Shown: in pieces, positions 45,429-54,681 of the stretch
Position numbering within the stretch: the stretch's first letter is position 1
Layout: each line of letters opens with the position of its first letter
Origin: Planctomycetales bacterium 71-10
GTDB taxonomy: Bacteria > Planctomycetota > Planctomycetia > Isosphaerales > Isosphaeraceae
NCBI GenBank assembly: GCA_001898385.1
Contig: MKTT01000076.1
Location: 36,202-100,201 of the forward strand
Length of the DNA stretch: 64,000 nt
Reading direction: 5' to 3'
Program-made: the position numbers and the translations under genes
Notes under the pieces: generated by a model
The model's input: only the letters and a program-made list of their open reading frames with translations
What the model was told of the DNA's origin: nothing
The model's database searches: none

Positions 45429-46031
45429 ATGGGGGTGAGCGTCCTACAACGGCCCACTTTAGTCCTCAACCGCCACTGGCAGCCGGTCCACGTCGCCCCG
45501 GTGGCGAGGGCCCTGGTGCTGCTCTGGAACGAGGCGGCCCACGTCGTCGACCCCGACGATTTCCAGCTGTATTCGTGGAGCGACTGGGCCAGGATGGCCC
45601 CCCGCGCCGGCGAGCCGTTCATCCGGACGGTCCGGTTCAACCTCCGCGTCCCCGAGGTGCTGACGCTCACGCGACACGACCGGCCCCGGTACAACACGGT
45701 GACGTTCAGCCGACGCAACCTCTTCAAGCGCGACCACGCCACCTGCCAGTACTGCGGCGGGCGGCCCGGCACCGAGGAGCTGACCATCGACCACGTCCTG
45801 CCCCGCGCCCAGGGGGGGCAGACGACCTGGGAGAACTGCGTCCTCGCCTGCGTCGCGTGCAACTCGCGCAAGGCCGCCCGGACGCCCGAGCAGGCCTCCA
45901 TGAAGCTCAAGCGCCCCCCCTTCCGCCCCGCGTGGAAGCCGCTGTACGACGCCTCGACCGTCCGGATCGCCAGCTGGTCGCGCTTCCTCAGCGACGCCTA
46001 CTGGAACGTCCCGCTGCTCGACGAGGATTGA
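45429..46031 (+). CDS. HNH endonuclease
   Basis: The 200-residue protein ends in an HNH nuclease domain with two zinc-binding Cys pairs: CQYCGGRPGTEELTIDHVLP, RAQGG, then WENCVLACVACNSRK. The N-terminal part (VLQRPTLVLNRHWQPVHVAP..FQLYSWSDWARM) is typical of a widespread bacterial HNH family of unknown target. It is not beside any methylase or phage gene, so a housekeeping or repair role is as likely as defence. Confidence 0.88.
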   Translation: MGVSVLQRPTLVLNRHWQPVHVAPVARALVLLWNEAAHVVDPDDFQLYSWSDWARMAPRAGEPFIRTVRFNLRVPEVLTLTRHDRPRYNTVTFSRRNLFKRDHATCQYCGGRPGTEELTIDHVLPRAQGGQTTWENCVLACVACNSRKAARTPEQASMKLKRPPFRPAWKPLYDASTVRIASWSRFLSDAYWNVPLLDED

Positions 46032-46042
46032 GACCCGCCCCG

Positions 46043-46064
46043 GGCCCCCCGACCTCGGGGGGCC
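46043..46064 (+). terminator. Terminator hairpin after HNH gene
   Basis: GGCCCCCCGA-CC-TCGGGGGGCC is a perfect 10-bp stem 11 bp after the stop, followed by TCTCTGGGATTTT. Confidence 0.65.
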
Positions 46065-46304
46065 TCTCTGGGATTTTGCATCCTAACGGCCTTCCCCCCT
46101 CGCGGGGGAAGGTGGCCCGGAGGGCCGGATGAGGGGGACGACGCGCGAGGGGCCCGTCGGGATCCCGAGCCGGTCGGACGGGCCTCCAGAGCCCGACGGG
46201 GCCTGTGCTGGTCGTCCCCCTCATCTGACCCCTGCGGGGTCTGTCTTCCCCCGCGAGGGGGGAAGACGTCCGACGCGATCTGCCAAATCCCAGACACGCC
46301 CGCC
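46061..46304. repeat. Family-1 repeat, copy 5, with outer inverted repeats
   Basis: Core 46087-46270, same orientation as the 2.1 and 9.1 kb copies. TCTGGGATTT (46066-46075) pairs with AAATCCCAGA (46285-46294) outside the core. The rest of the gap up to lptD (46305-46575) holds a promoter and no gene. Confidence 0.82.
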
Positions 46305-46316
46305 CGCCACTTCGCC

Positions 46317-46345
46317 TTGACCGTCCCGGCCCGCTCGGATAGGGT
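46317..46345 (+). promoter_or_regulatory. Predicted promoter of lptD
   Basis: TTGACC (46317-46322), a 17-bp spacer and TAGGGT (46340-46345), just downstream of the repeat, with a leader of about 225 nt. Confidence 0.5.
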
Positions 46346-46575
46346 CCGTCGCGAACGTCCTTTCGCACCCACGTCTCGGATCGGATCCCCGTTCCCATCA
46401 GGCGCCCCTCGTCGGGCGCGGCCGCGGGGAGAACAAGTTCGGAGGATCGATCGCGACGGCCCAAGGCCCGCCGCGATCGTCGCCGCCGCGACCGAGACGA
46501 GCCGTGGGTCCGGATCGCGGGACGGCCAAGGACGGCCGCCCCCCTCGACTCGTCGGCCGATTCTCGGGAGGTACC

Positions 46576-49500
46576 GTGCGCGAGCACGACCAACCCAGAC
46601 GTCCCGCGCGGATCCGCGTGTGGATCGGGTTCATCCTTGCGGCCTCGCTCCGCGGCCTGGCCGCGGCCGAAGACCCGCGCGCGGTCCACCCGGACCTCTC
46701 CGGGGCCATCGACCTGGCGGCGGCCCGCGCCGTCGTCTGGGACGCCCCGGACGGCCGCTGGGCGGTCCTCCAGGGGTCGGCGACCGCCTCGCAGGGGGGC
46801 CGGGGCTTCTCGGCCTCCAGCCTGGTCGTCCGGATCACCGGCCAGGAGCTGGACGGCCGGACGATCTACCAGGCCGAGCTGTACGCCGAGGGGGACGTGC
46901 GCTCTCTGGGCGTCGAGGCCCCGCCGCGCAGGGGCGGCCGCGCCGTGCTGCGCAGCGTGGAGGGCGTGAACGTCTCGCCCACCGCCGTCTGGCTGAAGGC
47001 CCCCCCCGCGGGGCTGGACGTCGTCGCCCGCGCCGGGTTCCCCGCCGAGGCCCCCGCGGTCTCCGCGCCTCCGGGGCCCCTGCCCCGCGAGGTCGTCGAG
47101 CAGGCGCGGGCCGTCGTTACGCCCGCCGACCGCGACCCGAGGCCCGCGGACCCGCACGTCGTCGAGGCCCAGGCCCTCGTCCCGGCGACCGACGTCGCGA
47201 AGCCCGCGGCGGATCCCGCGCTGACGCCCGCGCAGGGGATGGAGGCGCAGGAGCCCCCGATCGACCTCCCCCCCATCGACGCCGACCCGGGGGTCGAGGT
47301 CCCGAACCTGGACGACGACTTCGACCCGGCCCCCAGGCCGCGCGGGGAGCCGCTCCCGGGCGACCTGGAGGACCCGGGCCAGGTGCTCGGCCCCGCGCCC
47401 CTGCCAGGCGACCGCGACGACGAGCCCGCGCCCCCGATCCGCGCCGACGAGCCCCATCCCCCGGCGATGGAAGGGGACGAGGACGAGGACGAGGACCCGC
47501 TCGCCGCGCCGCCGGCCTTCCGGCCGCCGATCGACCCGGGCTCGCAGCGGATCACCTGGATCAACCCGCGCAGCAGCCGGCCGATGTCGATCCAGAAGGA
47601 GCAGTCGGGCGACACGTCGATCTGGATCATCCGCGGCGGCGTCCACGTCGTCTCCACGACGGAGAAGCAAGGCACCGTCGACCTGGAGGCCGAGAGCGCG
47701 ATCGTCTGGCGGCACAAGGGCCCGACCGACGGCGGCAAGTCGATGACCGGCCCGCAGGGCGAGCTGGTCGACGACGTCGACCAGCCGATGGAGATCTACC
47801 TGGAAGGGGACGTCATCCTCCGCCAGGACGAGAACAAGTTCGCCGGCCGGGCCGACCAGCGGACCTTCCGCGCCGACAAGCTCTACTACGACTTCATCAC
47901 CGACCGGATCATGGCCACCCAGGCCCAGGTGGACGTCTTCGCCCCCAACCTCATCAGCCCGATGAAGCTGAAGGCCCCGCGGATCGAGCAGTTCCGCGCC
48001 GTCGTCCGCGCGCCCGACGGATCGCTCGTCCTGGGCCCCGACCCCGAGATCCGCGCCGAGCGCACCGTCTCCACCGGCAGCCGCTTCCCCGACCCCGCGT
48101 ACAAGATCTACAACCGGTCGATCACCCTCACCCGCGAGGGGACCCAGTCGACCGACCCGAACTCGGGCAAGCCCTTGCGCGGCCTCGCCGGCGCCGAGGA
48201 TCCGGTCTGGCGCTACGACGCCCGGACCAACTTCTTCTACATGGGCTGGATCCCCGTCTTCTACTGGCCCCGCTTCACCGGCGAGTCCGACGACCTCGAC
48301 CCGCCGCTGCGCATGATCTCGTTCGCGACGAACAACTACTTCGGCCAGCAGGTCCTCTCCGACTGGAACGGCTTCAAGCTGCTCGGGATCCGCCGGCCCC
48401 GCCAGATCGACAACTGGAACGTCGACATCGACTATCTCAGCTACCGGACCAAGACCTTCCCCGCGCTGGGGAGCGAGATCGGCTGGTTCGGCAACGACCT
48501 CATCAACGACCTCCGCGACCCGTTCCGCCGCGACCGCTTCGCGAACCCGACGTTCACGCGCGACTACTTCGGCTACTTCGACATCTGGGGCCTGCAGGAC
48601 AAGGGGATCGACAACCTGGGCTCCGGCCCGGCCATCATCACCAACGGCCCGCCGGGCGCCGGCAGCCGCGGCTACCAGCGCTCGGGGGTCCCCGCGTTCC
48701 AGGACATCCGAGGCCGGTTCAACATCCGGCACATGCAGCGGTTCCTGCCCGACGACGAGGAACATCGGTTTGAAGACCTGAAGCTCCAGGCCGAGGTCGG
48801 CTACTTCTCGGACCGCTACTTCCTGGAGGAGTATTACAAGCGGCTGTTCGACATCGGCATGGACCAGGAGACGCTGCTCTACGGGCAGTGGCAGAAGGAC
48901 AACTGGTCGATGAGCCTCCACGCCGAGGCCAACCCGATGGACTTCCGCACCGACAGCCAGTGGCTGCCGAAGTTCGACTACTACCGCCTGGGCGACACGT
49001 TCTTCGGCGACCGCCTGGTCCACTACTCGCACTCGGGCGTGGACTACGCCAACACCCACACCGACGTCATGGTCAACAACCGGAACCTGTTCCCCCTGAA
49101 GGTGGGCGAGCCGGACCTGGCGTTCATCCCCTACGACCCGATCTCCAACACCAGCGGCGTCTTCAAGGCCGGGCGGGCCTACACCAACCACGAGCTGAGC
49201 CTGCCGCTGAACCTCGACGACGTCGTCCGCATCAACCCCTACGTCCAGGGCCAGGCGACCGGCTGGTCGGACCAGATCGGCGGCGGGTTCTTCAACCAGC
49301 AGAGCACCGGGGCCCAGGGCCGGCTCTGGGGCGCCGCCGGCGTCCGCGCCGAGTCGACCATGTGGAAGGTCTACTCGGGCGTCGACAGCGAGTGGCTCAA
49401 CATCCACGGCCTGAACAACAAGGTCAGCTTCTTCGCCGACTTCCGGACCGCCTACTCCAACACCCGGCTCAACAGCCTGGCGATCCAGGACGACCTGGAC

Positions 49501-50304
49501 GACGACACCTACGAGATGGTCCGGCGCTACTTCGCCATCACGATGTGGCAGAACGGCATCCTGCCGAACGGGTTCGACCCCCGTCACCTGATCCTCCGTC
49601 GCACGCTGTCGCCGATCTCGGGCCCGAACGACATCCAGGCCTCGATCGACACGCTCAACTTCGGCATTCACCAGCGGCTCCAGACCAAGCGCGGGCCGGA
49701 GGGGAGGAGGCGGATCGTGGACTGGATGACGCTCGACGCCTCCACCACCTACTTCCCGCAGGCCGAGCGCGACAACATGGGCAAGCCCTGGGGCCAGACC
49801 ATGTACAACTACCAGTGGTTCCTGGGCGACCGGACGAGTATCATCTCCACCGGCTGGTTCGACTACTGGGACCTCCGCGGCGGTACGCCGCAGGACAATT
49901 ACCTGGTCGGGGCGGTCAACCCGCAAGGCCTGAACGTCATCACGACGGGGATCTCGCTCTCGCGACCCCCGCGCGGGAGCGTGTTCATCGGCTACAGCGT
50001 CATCGATTCGGCCATGATCCGGACGTCGGCCCTGAACACGTCGATCAACTACTGGCTCAGCCCGAAGTGGTACGGCACGTTCTCGAACTCGTACGACTTC
50101 GGCAATCAGGTCCCCCTGGGGAGCATGTTCTCGTTCACCCGGATCGGCGCCGACTACCTGTTCTCGCTCGGCCTGTCGGTCGACCCGCAGCGCGGGGCCA
50201 CCCAGTTCGCGTTCCAGATCTCGCCGCGGCTGGCGCCCACGCTCCGGCTCGGGTCGGGGACGGGCATGAACCAGTTCGACTCGCGACTGGCCCCGGTGCA
50301 GTGA
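46576..50304 (+). CDS. lptD: LPS-assembly outer-membrane protein LptD-like
   Basis: The 1242-residue protein has a signal peptide (ARIRVWIGFILAASLRGLAAA). An acidic/Pro-rich region (about residues 170-340) follows, then an OstA/LptA-like domain (about 360-470: WIIRGGVHVVSTTEKQGTVD, EIYLEGDVILRQDENKFAGR). The long C-terminal region has beta-barrel-like alternation and many aromatic residues, like LptD barrels (RTNFFYMGWIPVFYWPRFTG, YFSDRYFLEEYYKRLFD). LptD inserts LPS into the outer membrane. It is longer than the usual 750-850 residues because of the linker. Start GTG at 46576 follows GGGAGG. Confidence 0.78.
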   Translation: MREHDQPRRPARIRVWIGFILAASLRGLAAAEDPRAVHPDLSGAIDLAAARAVVWDAPDGRWAVLQGSATASQGGRGFSASSLVVRITGQELDGRTIYQAELYAEGDVRSLGVEAPPRRGGRAVLRSVEGVNVSPTAVWLKAPPAGLDVVARAGFPAEAPAVSAPPGPLPREVVEQARAVVTPADRDPRPADPHVVEAQALVPATDVAKPAADPALTPAQGMEAQEPPIDLPPIDADPGVEVPNLDDDFDPAPRPRGEPLPGDLEDPGQVLGPAPLPGDRDDEPAPPIRADEPHPPAMEGDEDEDEDPLAAPPAFRPPIDPGSQRITWINPRSSRPMSIQKEQSGDTSIWIIRGGVHVVSTTEKQGTVDLEAESAIVWRHKGPTDGGKSMTGPQGELVDDVDQPMEIYLEGDVILRQDENKFAGRADQRTFRADKLYYDFITDRIMATQAQVDVFAPNLISPMKLKAPRIEQFRAVVRAPDGSLVLGPDPEIRAERTVSTGSRFPDPAYKIYNRSITLTREGTQSTDPNSGKPLRGLAGAEDPVWRYDARTNFFYMGWIPVFYWPRFTGESDDLDPPLRMISFATNNYFGQQVLSDWNGFKLLGIRRPRQIDNWNVDIDYLSYRTKTFPALGSEIGWFGNDLINDLRDPFRRDRFANPTFTRDYFGYFDIWGLQDKGIDNLGSGPAIITNGPPGAGSRGYQRSGVPAFQDIRGRFNIRHMQRFLPDDEEHRFEDLKLQAEVGYFSDRYFLEEYYKRLFDIGMDQETLLYGQWQKDNWSMSLHAEANPMDFRTDSQWLPKFDYYRLGDTFFGDRLVHYSHSGVDYANTHTDVMVNNRNLFPLKVGEPDLAFIPYDPISNTSGVFKAGRAYTNHELSLPLNLDDVVRINPYVQGQATGWSDQIGGGFFNQQSTGAQGRLWGAAGVRAESTMWKVYSGVDSEWLNIHGLNNKVSFFADFRTAYSNTRLNSLAIQDDLDDDTYEMVRRYFAITMWQNGILPNGFDPRHLILRRTLSPISGPNDIQASIDTLNFGIHQRLQTKRGPEGRRRIVDWMTLDASTTYFPQAERDNMGKPWGQTMYNYQWFLGDRTSIISTGWFDYWDLRGGTPQDNYLVGAVNPQGLNVITTGISLSRPPRGSVFIGYSVIDSAMIRTSALNTSINYWLSPKWYGTFSNSYDFGNQVPLGSMFSFTRIGADYLFSLGLSVDPQRGATQFAFQISPRLAPTLRLGSGTGMNQFDSRLAPVQ

Positions 50305-50372
50305 GCCGGGGCGGGCGTCGACGCCCGCCGGAGACCCCGAGGAGGGAGGAGCGGCCACGGGCCGCGGAGCCC

Positions 50373-50900
50373 ATGCCACGACCGACCCCCAGCCCGCCCG
50401 ACGACCTCCCGGCGATCCCGCCGGGGGCGGCCGAGGAGCCCGAATCGCGCGGGCTCCTCCCGGTCCCCGAGTTCGACGAGCAGAGGTTCCGGCTCCAGTT
50501 CGAGGACGCCCCGGGGGTCGCCTCGCAGGCCGACCGCCGCGGGACCAAGGGGAAGCTGCTGGCCGGCTTCCGTGGCCTGAAGGCGGCCGTCCGCGGCGAT
50601 TCCAGCTTCTACGCGCACCTGTACCGCGGGGTGATGATCGCGATCATCGCCGCCATCCTCCGCGTCAGCTTCTGGGGCTGGTGCCTGCTGGTCCTCGGCG
50701 GCAGCCTGGTGCTGCTCGCGGAGCTGACCCACAGCGCCGTCGACACCCTCGCCCGCGCCATCGGCGACCCCGACGAGCCCCGGCTGACCATCGCCCGCGA
50801 GATCGCCGCCGCCGGCGTGCTGGTCGTCGCCTTCGCCACCGGCGCGGTCACGACCGTCGTCCTGGCCACCCAACTCGTCGAGCTGTTCGGCCTCCCCTGA
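50373..50900 (+). CDS. Diacylglycerol kinase-like membrane protein
   Basis: The 175-residue protein has a charged N-terminus of about 70 residues, then GFRGLKAAVRGDSSFYAHLY and three hydrophobic helices like prokaryotic DgkA. The usual catalytic motif E-x-x-NTAIE is here ELTHSAVDTL, and the usual AKD appears as AREIAAAGVL. The fold is recognisable, but several conserved residues (Asn to His, Glu to Asp) differ, so activity is uncertain. It is 68 bp downstream of lptD on the same strand and may recycle lipid released during envelope synthesis. Confidence 0.68.
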   Translation: MPRPTPSPPDDLPAIPPGAAEEPESRGLLPVPEFDEQRFRLQFEDAPGVASQADRRGTKGKLLAGFRGLKAAVRGDSSFYAHLYRGVMIAIIAAILRVSFWGWCLLVLGGSLVLLAELTHSAVDTLARAIGDPDEPRLTIAREIAAAGVLVVAFATGAVTTVVLATQLVELFGLP

Positions 50901-51016
50901 TCGACGCGCCGCGGCCATCGAAACGTCTTCATTCCGCCCGCGGGCTTGCATCGGCGAGGCCGTCGATGCACGATGGGGCCGACCGACGTCCCCCCCCGGC
51001 GAAAATGGAGCCGACG

Positions 51017-52474
51017 ATGCGCAGGTTCAGCCTCGGCGAGGCGGCCGACCGCAAGGTCGTGGTGATCGAGCTGCAAGGGAAGTCCCTGACCGTGACGCGG
51101 GTCAAGCCCGACGGCACCAGCAGCCGCCAGGAGCAGGCGTTCCCGGCCGAGGCCGTCGCGAAGGCCGCCGCCGACAAGCTGGCCGGCGAGTTGCTCGCCC
51201 GCGGCTACCGGGAGCACGGCGGTAAGAAGTCCGCGCCGGCCGCCGCGACCGCGGCCCGGCCCGCGAGCCGTCCCGCCCCCAGGCCGAGCCCCGCCCCGCC
51301 GAGCGAGCCCGAGGGCCTGGGCCTCTTCGACGACCTGGAATCGGTCGAGTCGTCGTCCCCTCCGCTCGCCCGCCTCGCCCCCAGGCCCGAGGCGGCGGCC
51401 CCCTCCGACGCCCCCAAGAAGAAGAAAAAGGCCGGCAAGAAGAAGGGGAAGGGCCCGAAAAACCCCGATGCGCTGGACAAGCGGGTCCTCGCGGCCGTCG
51501 CGGCCGTCGGCCTGCTGATCGTCGGCGGGGCGGGCTACATGATGTACGACCTGTTCCTCAAGCCGGCCTCCATCGTCGGCGTGTGGAAGGGGTCGATGGT
51601 CGAGCACGAGATCGGCCACTCGTTGTCGCACACCTCCTACGCGCTCACTCTCGACGCCGCGAAGCACGCCTCGATGTCCATCAACGGCGAGAACCTGGGC
51701 TCCGGCACCTACAGCGTGAAGGGGGGCCGCCTGACGCTGAAGCTCAAGGACGAGGAGGGCGAGGAGTCCGAGCGCCAGTACAAGATCAAGCTCGACCGCG
51801 CCGCGCTCTCGCTGATCGACCCGGATTCCAACAAGCTGCTGGTCGACCTCGTCCGCCAGTTCCACGAGCCCGAGTCGCCGGCCGCCGGCAAGGCGAAGGC
51901 CGCCGCGACGGCCAAGGCCCTCGTCGACGACGGCGACAAGACGGTGAACCCCGACGCCGACCGGGCGCTGGCCTCGGTGGAGATGTCGGCCAAGGACGGC
52001 GCGTTCCGGCTCCGCCACCCGCCCGGCTGGGAGACGCAGACGGGGGGCAAGGCGGACAACACCTACTCGTACATCCTGCTCGACAAGGGCGCGGCGAAGA
52101 TCACCGTCTACGCCGACATCACCGGGGCGCTGGTCTCGGGGGCCGACTCGTCCAACGCCTCGGACTTCGAGGAAGGGAGCCCCTTCGCCCCCGTCCACAA
52201 GGCCCACGAGCACTACGCGAAGAACGGCACCGGGGAGTTGAGCGACTACCAGGAGAGCGAGCCCGAGGTGTTCAAGGACAGCAAATTCGGCGAGGGCCGC
52301 ATCTCGGTCTTCACCGCCTCGGCCGGGATGTTCGGCGGCAAGTTCAAGGGTTACCACGCCACCGTCATGATGAATCGCGACCGCCGCATCTCCGTCCTGG
52401 CCTACGGCCCCGCCGAGGACTTCCCCAAACTCCGCGCCACCTACCTGGCCGTCTGCCGCAGCCTGTCGCCCTGA
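51017..52474 (+). CDS. Membrane-anchored protein with WGR-like N-terminus
   Basis: The 485-residue protein begins with a segment resembling WGR domains (KVVVIELQGKSLTVTRVKPD and AVAKAAADKLAGELLARGYR). A Pro/Ala-rich linker, a basic stretch (KKKKKAGKKKGKG) and one transmembrane helix (VLAAVAAVGLLIVGGAGYMM, about residues 160-180) follow. Two extracytoplasmic beta-rich parts come next: a lipocalin-like region (SIVGVWKGSMVEHEIGHSLS) and a C-terminal region of PsbP/DUF1795 style. No function can be assigned. GGAG precedes the ATG at 51017; an ATG at 51005 is also possible. Confidence 0.65.
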   Translation: MRRFSLGEAADRKVVVIELQGKSLTVTRVKPDGTSSRQEQAFPAEAVAKAAADKLAGELLARGYREHGGKKSAPAAATAARPASRPAPRPSPAPPSEPEGLGLFDDLESVESSSPPLARLAPRPEAAAPSDAPKKKKKAGKKKGKGPKNPDALDKRVLAAVAAVGLLIVGGAGYMMYDLFLKPASIVGVWKGSMVEHEIGHSLSHTSYALTLDAAKHASMSINGENLGSGTYSVKGGRLTLKLKDEEGEESERQYKIKLDRAALSLIDPDSNKLLVDLVRQFHEPESPAAGKAKAAATAKALVDDGDKTVNPDADRALASVEMSAKDGAFRLRHPPGWETQTGGKADNTYSYILLDKGAAKITVYADITGALVSGADSSNASDFEEGSPFAPVHKAHEHYAKNGTGELSDYQESEPEVFKDSKFGEGRISVFTASAGMFGGKFKGYHATVMMNRDRRISVLAYGPAEDFPKLRATYLAVCRSLSP

Positions 52475-52489
52475 CGGGGGGAGGCCGAC

Positions 52490-52834
52490 GTGTCACCCCT
52501 TGAGTTCAACATCGCTCGACTGGAATCGGTATCCAGGGAGATCGACCCGATCCGCCCCGGCTGCCGCGCCTGGGTCGCGATCGATCCGTACCTTGATATC
52601 GACCCCGATCATCCGGAACGGCCGCCACCGCTCCGGATCCGCATCAGGATCGTCGACATCCCGATCCAGGAATTGGAACGCCGAGGCTGGGACCTGGACG
52701 GCGACGAGGACTTCATCGCCGATCGACTCGACGTCGTGGTCGACGGCCCCGAGGCTGTGCGCGAGGTCCTCGACGCCGCCGGGATCGATCGCGACGGCCT
52801 TGGACCTTCGTTCGACTCGCGACTGCCGTTCTAG
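52490..52834 (+). CDS. Small acidic protein of unknown function
   Basis: 114 residues from a GTG that follows GGGGGGAGG. The sequence alternates hydrophobic and charged residues (PPPLRIRIRIVDIPIQELER) and ends with an acidic helix (AVREVLDAAGIDRDGLG). No family recognised. It begins 15 bp after the WGR-like gene and stops 3 bp before the convergent Hsp70 gene. Confidence 0.6.
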   Translation: MSPLEFNIARLESVSREIDPIRPGCRAWVAIDPYLDIDPDHPERPPPLRIRIRIVDIPIQELERRGWDLDGDEDFIADRLDVVVDGPEAVREVLDAAGIDRDGLGPSFDSRLPF

Positions 52835-52837
52835 CCG

Positions 52838-54649
52838 TCACTCCTCGCCGGGCTCGCGGACGTTGAATTCCAGGCTCCAGCGGCGGTCGTCGCGGGCGCT
52901 CCGGCAGGAGAGTTCCAGGGTGCCGACCTCGTTGACCCGTGCGTGGAGCCGGACGGGGACGGTCGCCCCTTCGGACTCGCCCTCGACGGCCAGCGCGGTT
53001 TCGAGCGGGGCGAGTTCCTGGATCTCCTCCGGGGCCCAGCGCTCGACGACGGCCCCGACGGGGTCGTCGCGGCGGGTCGTCGAGCTGAGGAACCGGAAGA
53101 CGGCCGGCTCGCCGACCACCAGGCCGAGTTCCGGCCCGGGCACGTCGGCGTCGGTCCCCTCCTCCATCCCCATCGGCACCACGCAGAGGGCCTTGATCTC
53201 GGGCTCGATCCCCGGGACGGCCGGCGCGGAGGTCTCCAGGCCGACGTAGTACGACCGGGCCACGCCGCCGCGGATCCGGACGCCCCGGCCCCGGCGGACC
53301 TGCCCGTAATACGCCGCGCCCCGCGCGACGGCCAGGTCGAGGTCGTTCGACCTCAGCTCGGGCACCGGCTTGCCGGCCCAGTTCGAGAGGACTTCGAGCA
53401 CGCGGTTGCGGAGCGGGTCGGCCTTGAAGACGCCGCCGTTGAACAGGACGGCCGAGGGCCGGATGACGCCCCCCTCGGCGTGCAGCGAGCCCGCCTGGCG
53501 GTTCAGGAACCGCGCCAGGTGGCGGGTGATCGCCGGGTCGGCCGCGTAGGGGAGGCCGATCTCGGCCAGGCCCACGCGACGCCCCTTCGCGGGCTGGTCG
53601 GTCGGCTCGCACATCGGGAGGAAGCCGTCGACCAGGACGCGGTCCAGGGTCTCGCGGTCCAGCTCCGCCTTGATCGAACCGCCGATGACCTTCGATCCGC
53701 GGCCGAGGATCGCCACCGGGGCGGATTTCTTCTTCGGGTCGGCGAACAGGGCCTCCTTGGCCGCTCGGCAGGCGTGGTTGAGCGCCACGCGCTGGGCGGC
53801 GTCGAGCCCTTCCATGCCGCGCGGGAGCGTCGCGGCGACGGAGTAGGCCAGGGCGAGGTCCATGTTGTCGCCGCCGAGCAGGATGTGCTCGCCGACGGCC
53901 AGCCGGTTCAGCGCCAGGTCGCCGTCACGCCCCTCGACCGCGATGAGGGTGAAATCGGTCGTGCCGCCGCCGACGTCGCAGACGAGGATCACGTCGCCGA
54001 CCTTCACCTGCTTGCGCCAGCGGTCGCCGGCCTCGGCCAGCCAGGCGTAGAACGCGGCCTGGGGCTCCTCCAGCAGCGTCACGCCGGCCAGCCCCGCCTG
54101 CTTCGCGGCCTCGACGGTCAACTCGCGGGCCACGGCGTCGAACGAGGCGGGGACGGTGAGCAGGACCTCCTGCTCCTCCAGCCGACCGCCCGCATCCTTC
54201 CCCGCGCCCGCGTTCCAGGCGTCGCGCAGGTGGGCGAGGTACGCGGCCGACGCCTCCACCGGGGAGACCTTCGCCACCTCGGGCGGCGCGGACCACGGGA
54301 GGATCGCCGAACGCCGGTCGACCCCCGCGTGCGACAGCCAGCTCTTGGCCGACGACACCAGCCGCCCTGGCGACTTCGCCCCGTGGTCGCGCGCGAAGAC
54401 GCCGACGGCCCGGTCGGCCCCGGCCTTCCAGGGGAGGTCCAGGGCCTTCGGGGGGAACTCGCCGGGGGCGGCCAGATAGAGGAACGACGGCAGCAGCGGG
54501 CGCGGGGAGGCGTCGTTCAGCCCGACCACCTGCGGCACGTCGAGCTGCTCGATCGGCGACGGCTTCGTCGGATCCTCGGCCTCCGCAAGGGCGAAGGCCA
54601 GGGAGCAGTTGGTGGTCCCCAGGTCGACGCCCACGACGTATCGCGCCAT
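52838..54649 (-). CDS. Hsp70-family chaperone-like protein
   Basis: The 603-residue protein has the Hsp70 ATPase motifs VVGVDLGTTNCSLAFA, VCDVGGGTTDFTLIAV and LLEEPQAAFYAW and a short beta-rich C-terminal part (VPVRLHARVNEVGTLELSCR). It is paralogous to the 953-residue protein at 29670. It starts 32 bp after the DUF2760 gene, so the two form an operon. Substrate and co-chaperones are unknown; no DnaJ/GrpE genes are nearby. Confidence 0.88.
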   Translation of the reverse strand: MARYVVGVDLGTTNCSLAFALAEAEDPTKPSPIEQLDVPQVVGLNDASPRPLLPSFLYLAAPGEFPPKALDLPWKAGADRAVGVFARDHGAKSPGRLVSSAKSWLSHAGVDRRSAILPWSAPPEVAKVSPVEASAAYLAHLRDAWNAGAGKDAGGRLEEQEVLLTVPASFDAVARELTVEAAKQAGLAGVTLLEEPQAAFYAWLAEAGDRWRKQVKVGDVILVCDVGGGTTDFTLIAVEGRDGDLALNRLAVGEHILLGGDNMDLALAYSVAATLPRGMEGLDAAQRVALNHACRAAKEALFADPKKKSAPVAILGRGSKVIGGSIKAELDRETLDRVLVDGFLPMCEPTDQPAKGRRVGLAEIGLPYAADPAITRHLARFLNRQAGSLHAEGGVIRPSAVLFNGGVFKADPLRNRVLEVLSNWAGKPVPELRSNDLDLAVARGAAYYGQVRRGRGVRIRGGVARSYYVGLETSAPAVPGIEPEIKALCVVPMGMEEGTDADVPGPELGLVVGEPAVFRFLSSTTRRDDPVGAVVERWAPEEIQELAPLETALAVEGESEGATVPVRLHARVNEVGTLELSCRSARDDRRWSLEFNVREPGEE

Positions 54650-54681
54650 GCCTATCCTCGCGATGGGCCTACGGGATCAAC

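Noticed and set aside
45988..50379. A 1463-codon open frame on the minus strand opposite lptD
   Set aside because: Its Arg/Gly/Val/Asp-rich composition is typical of antisense frames in GC-rich DNA, and the plus-strand frame has a signal peptide, an LptA-like domain and a barrel pattern.
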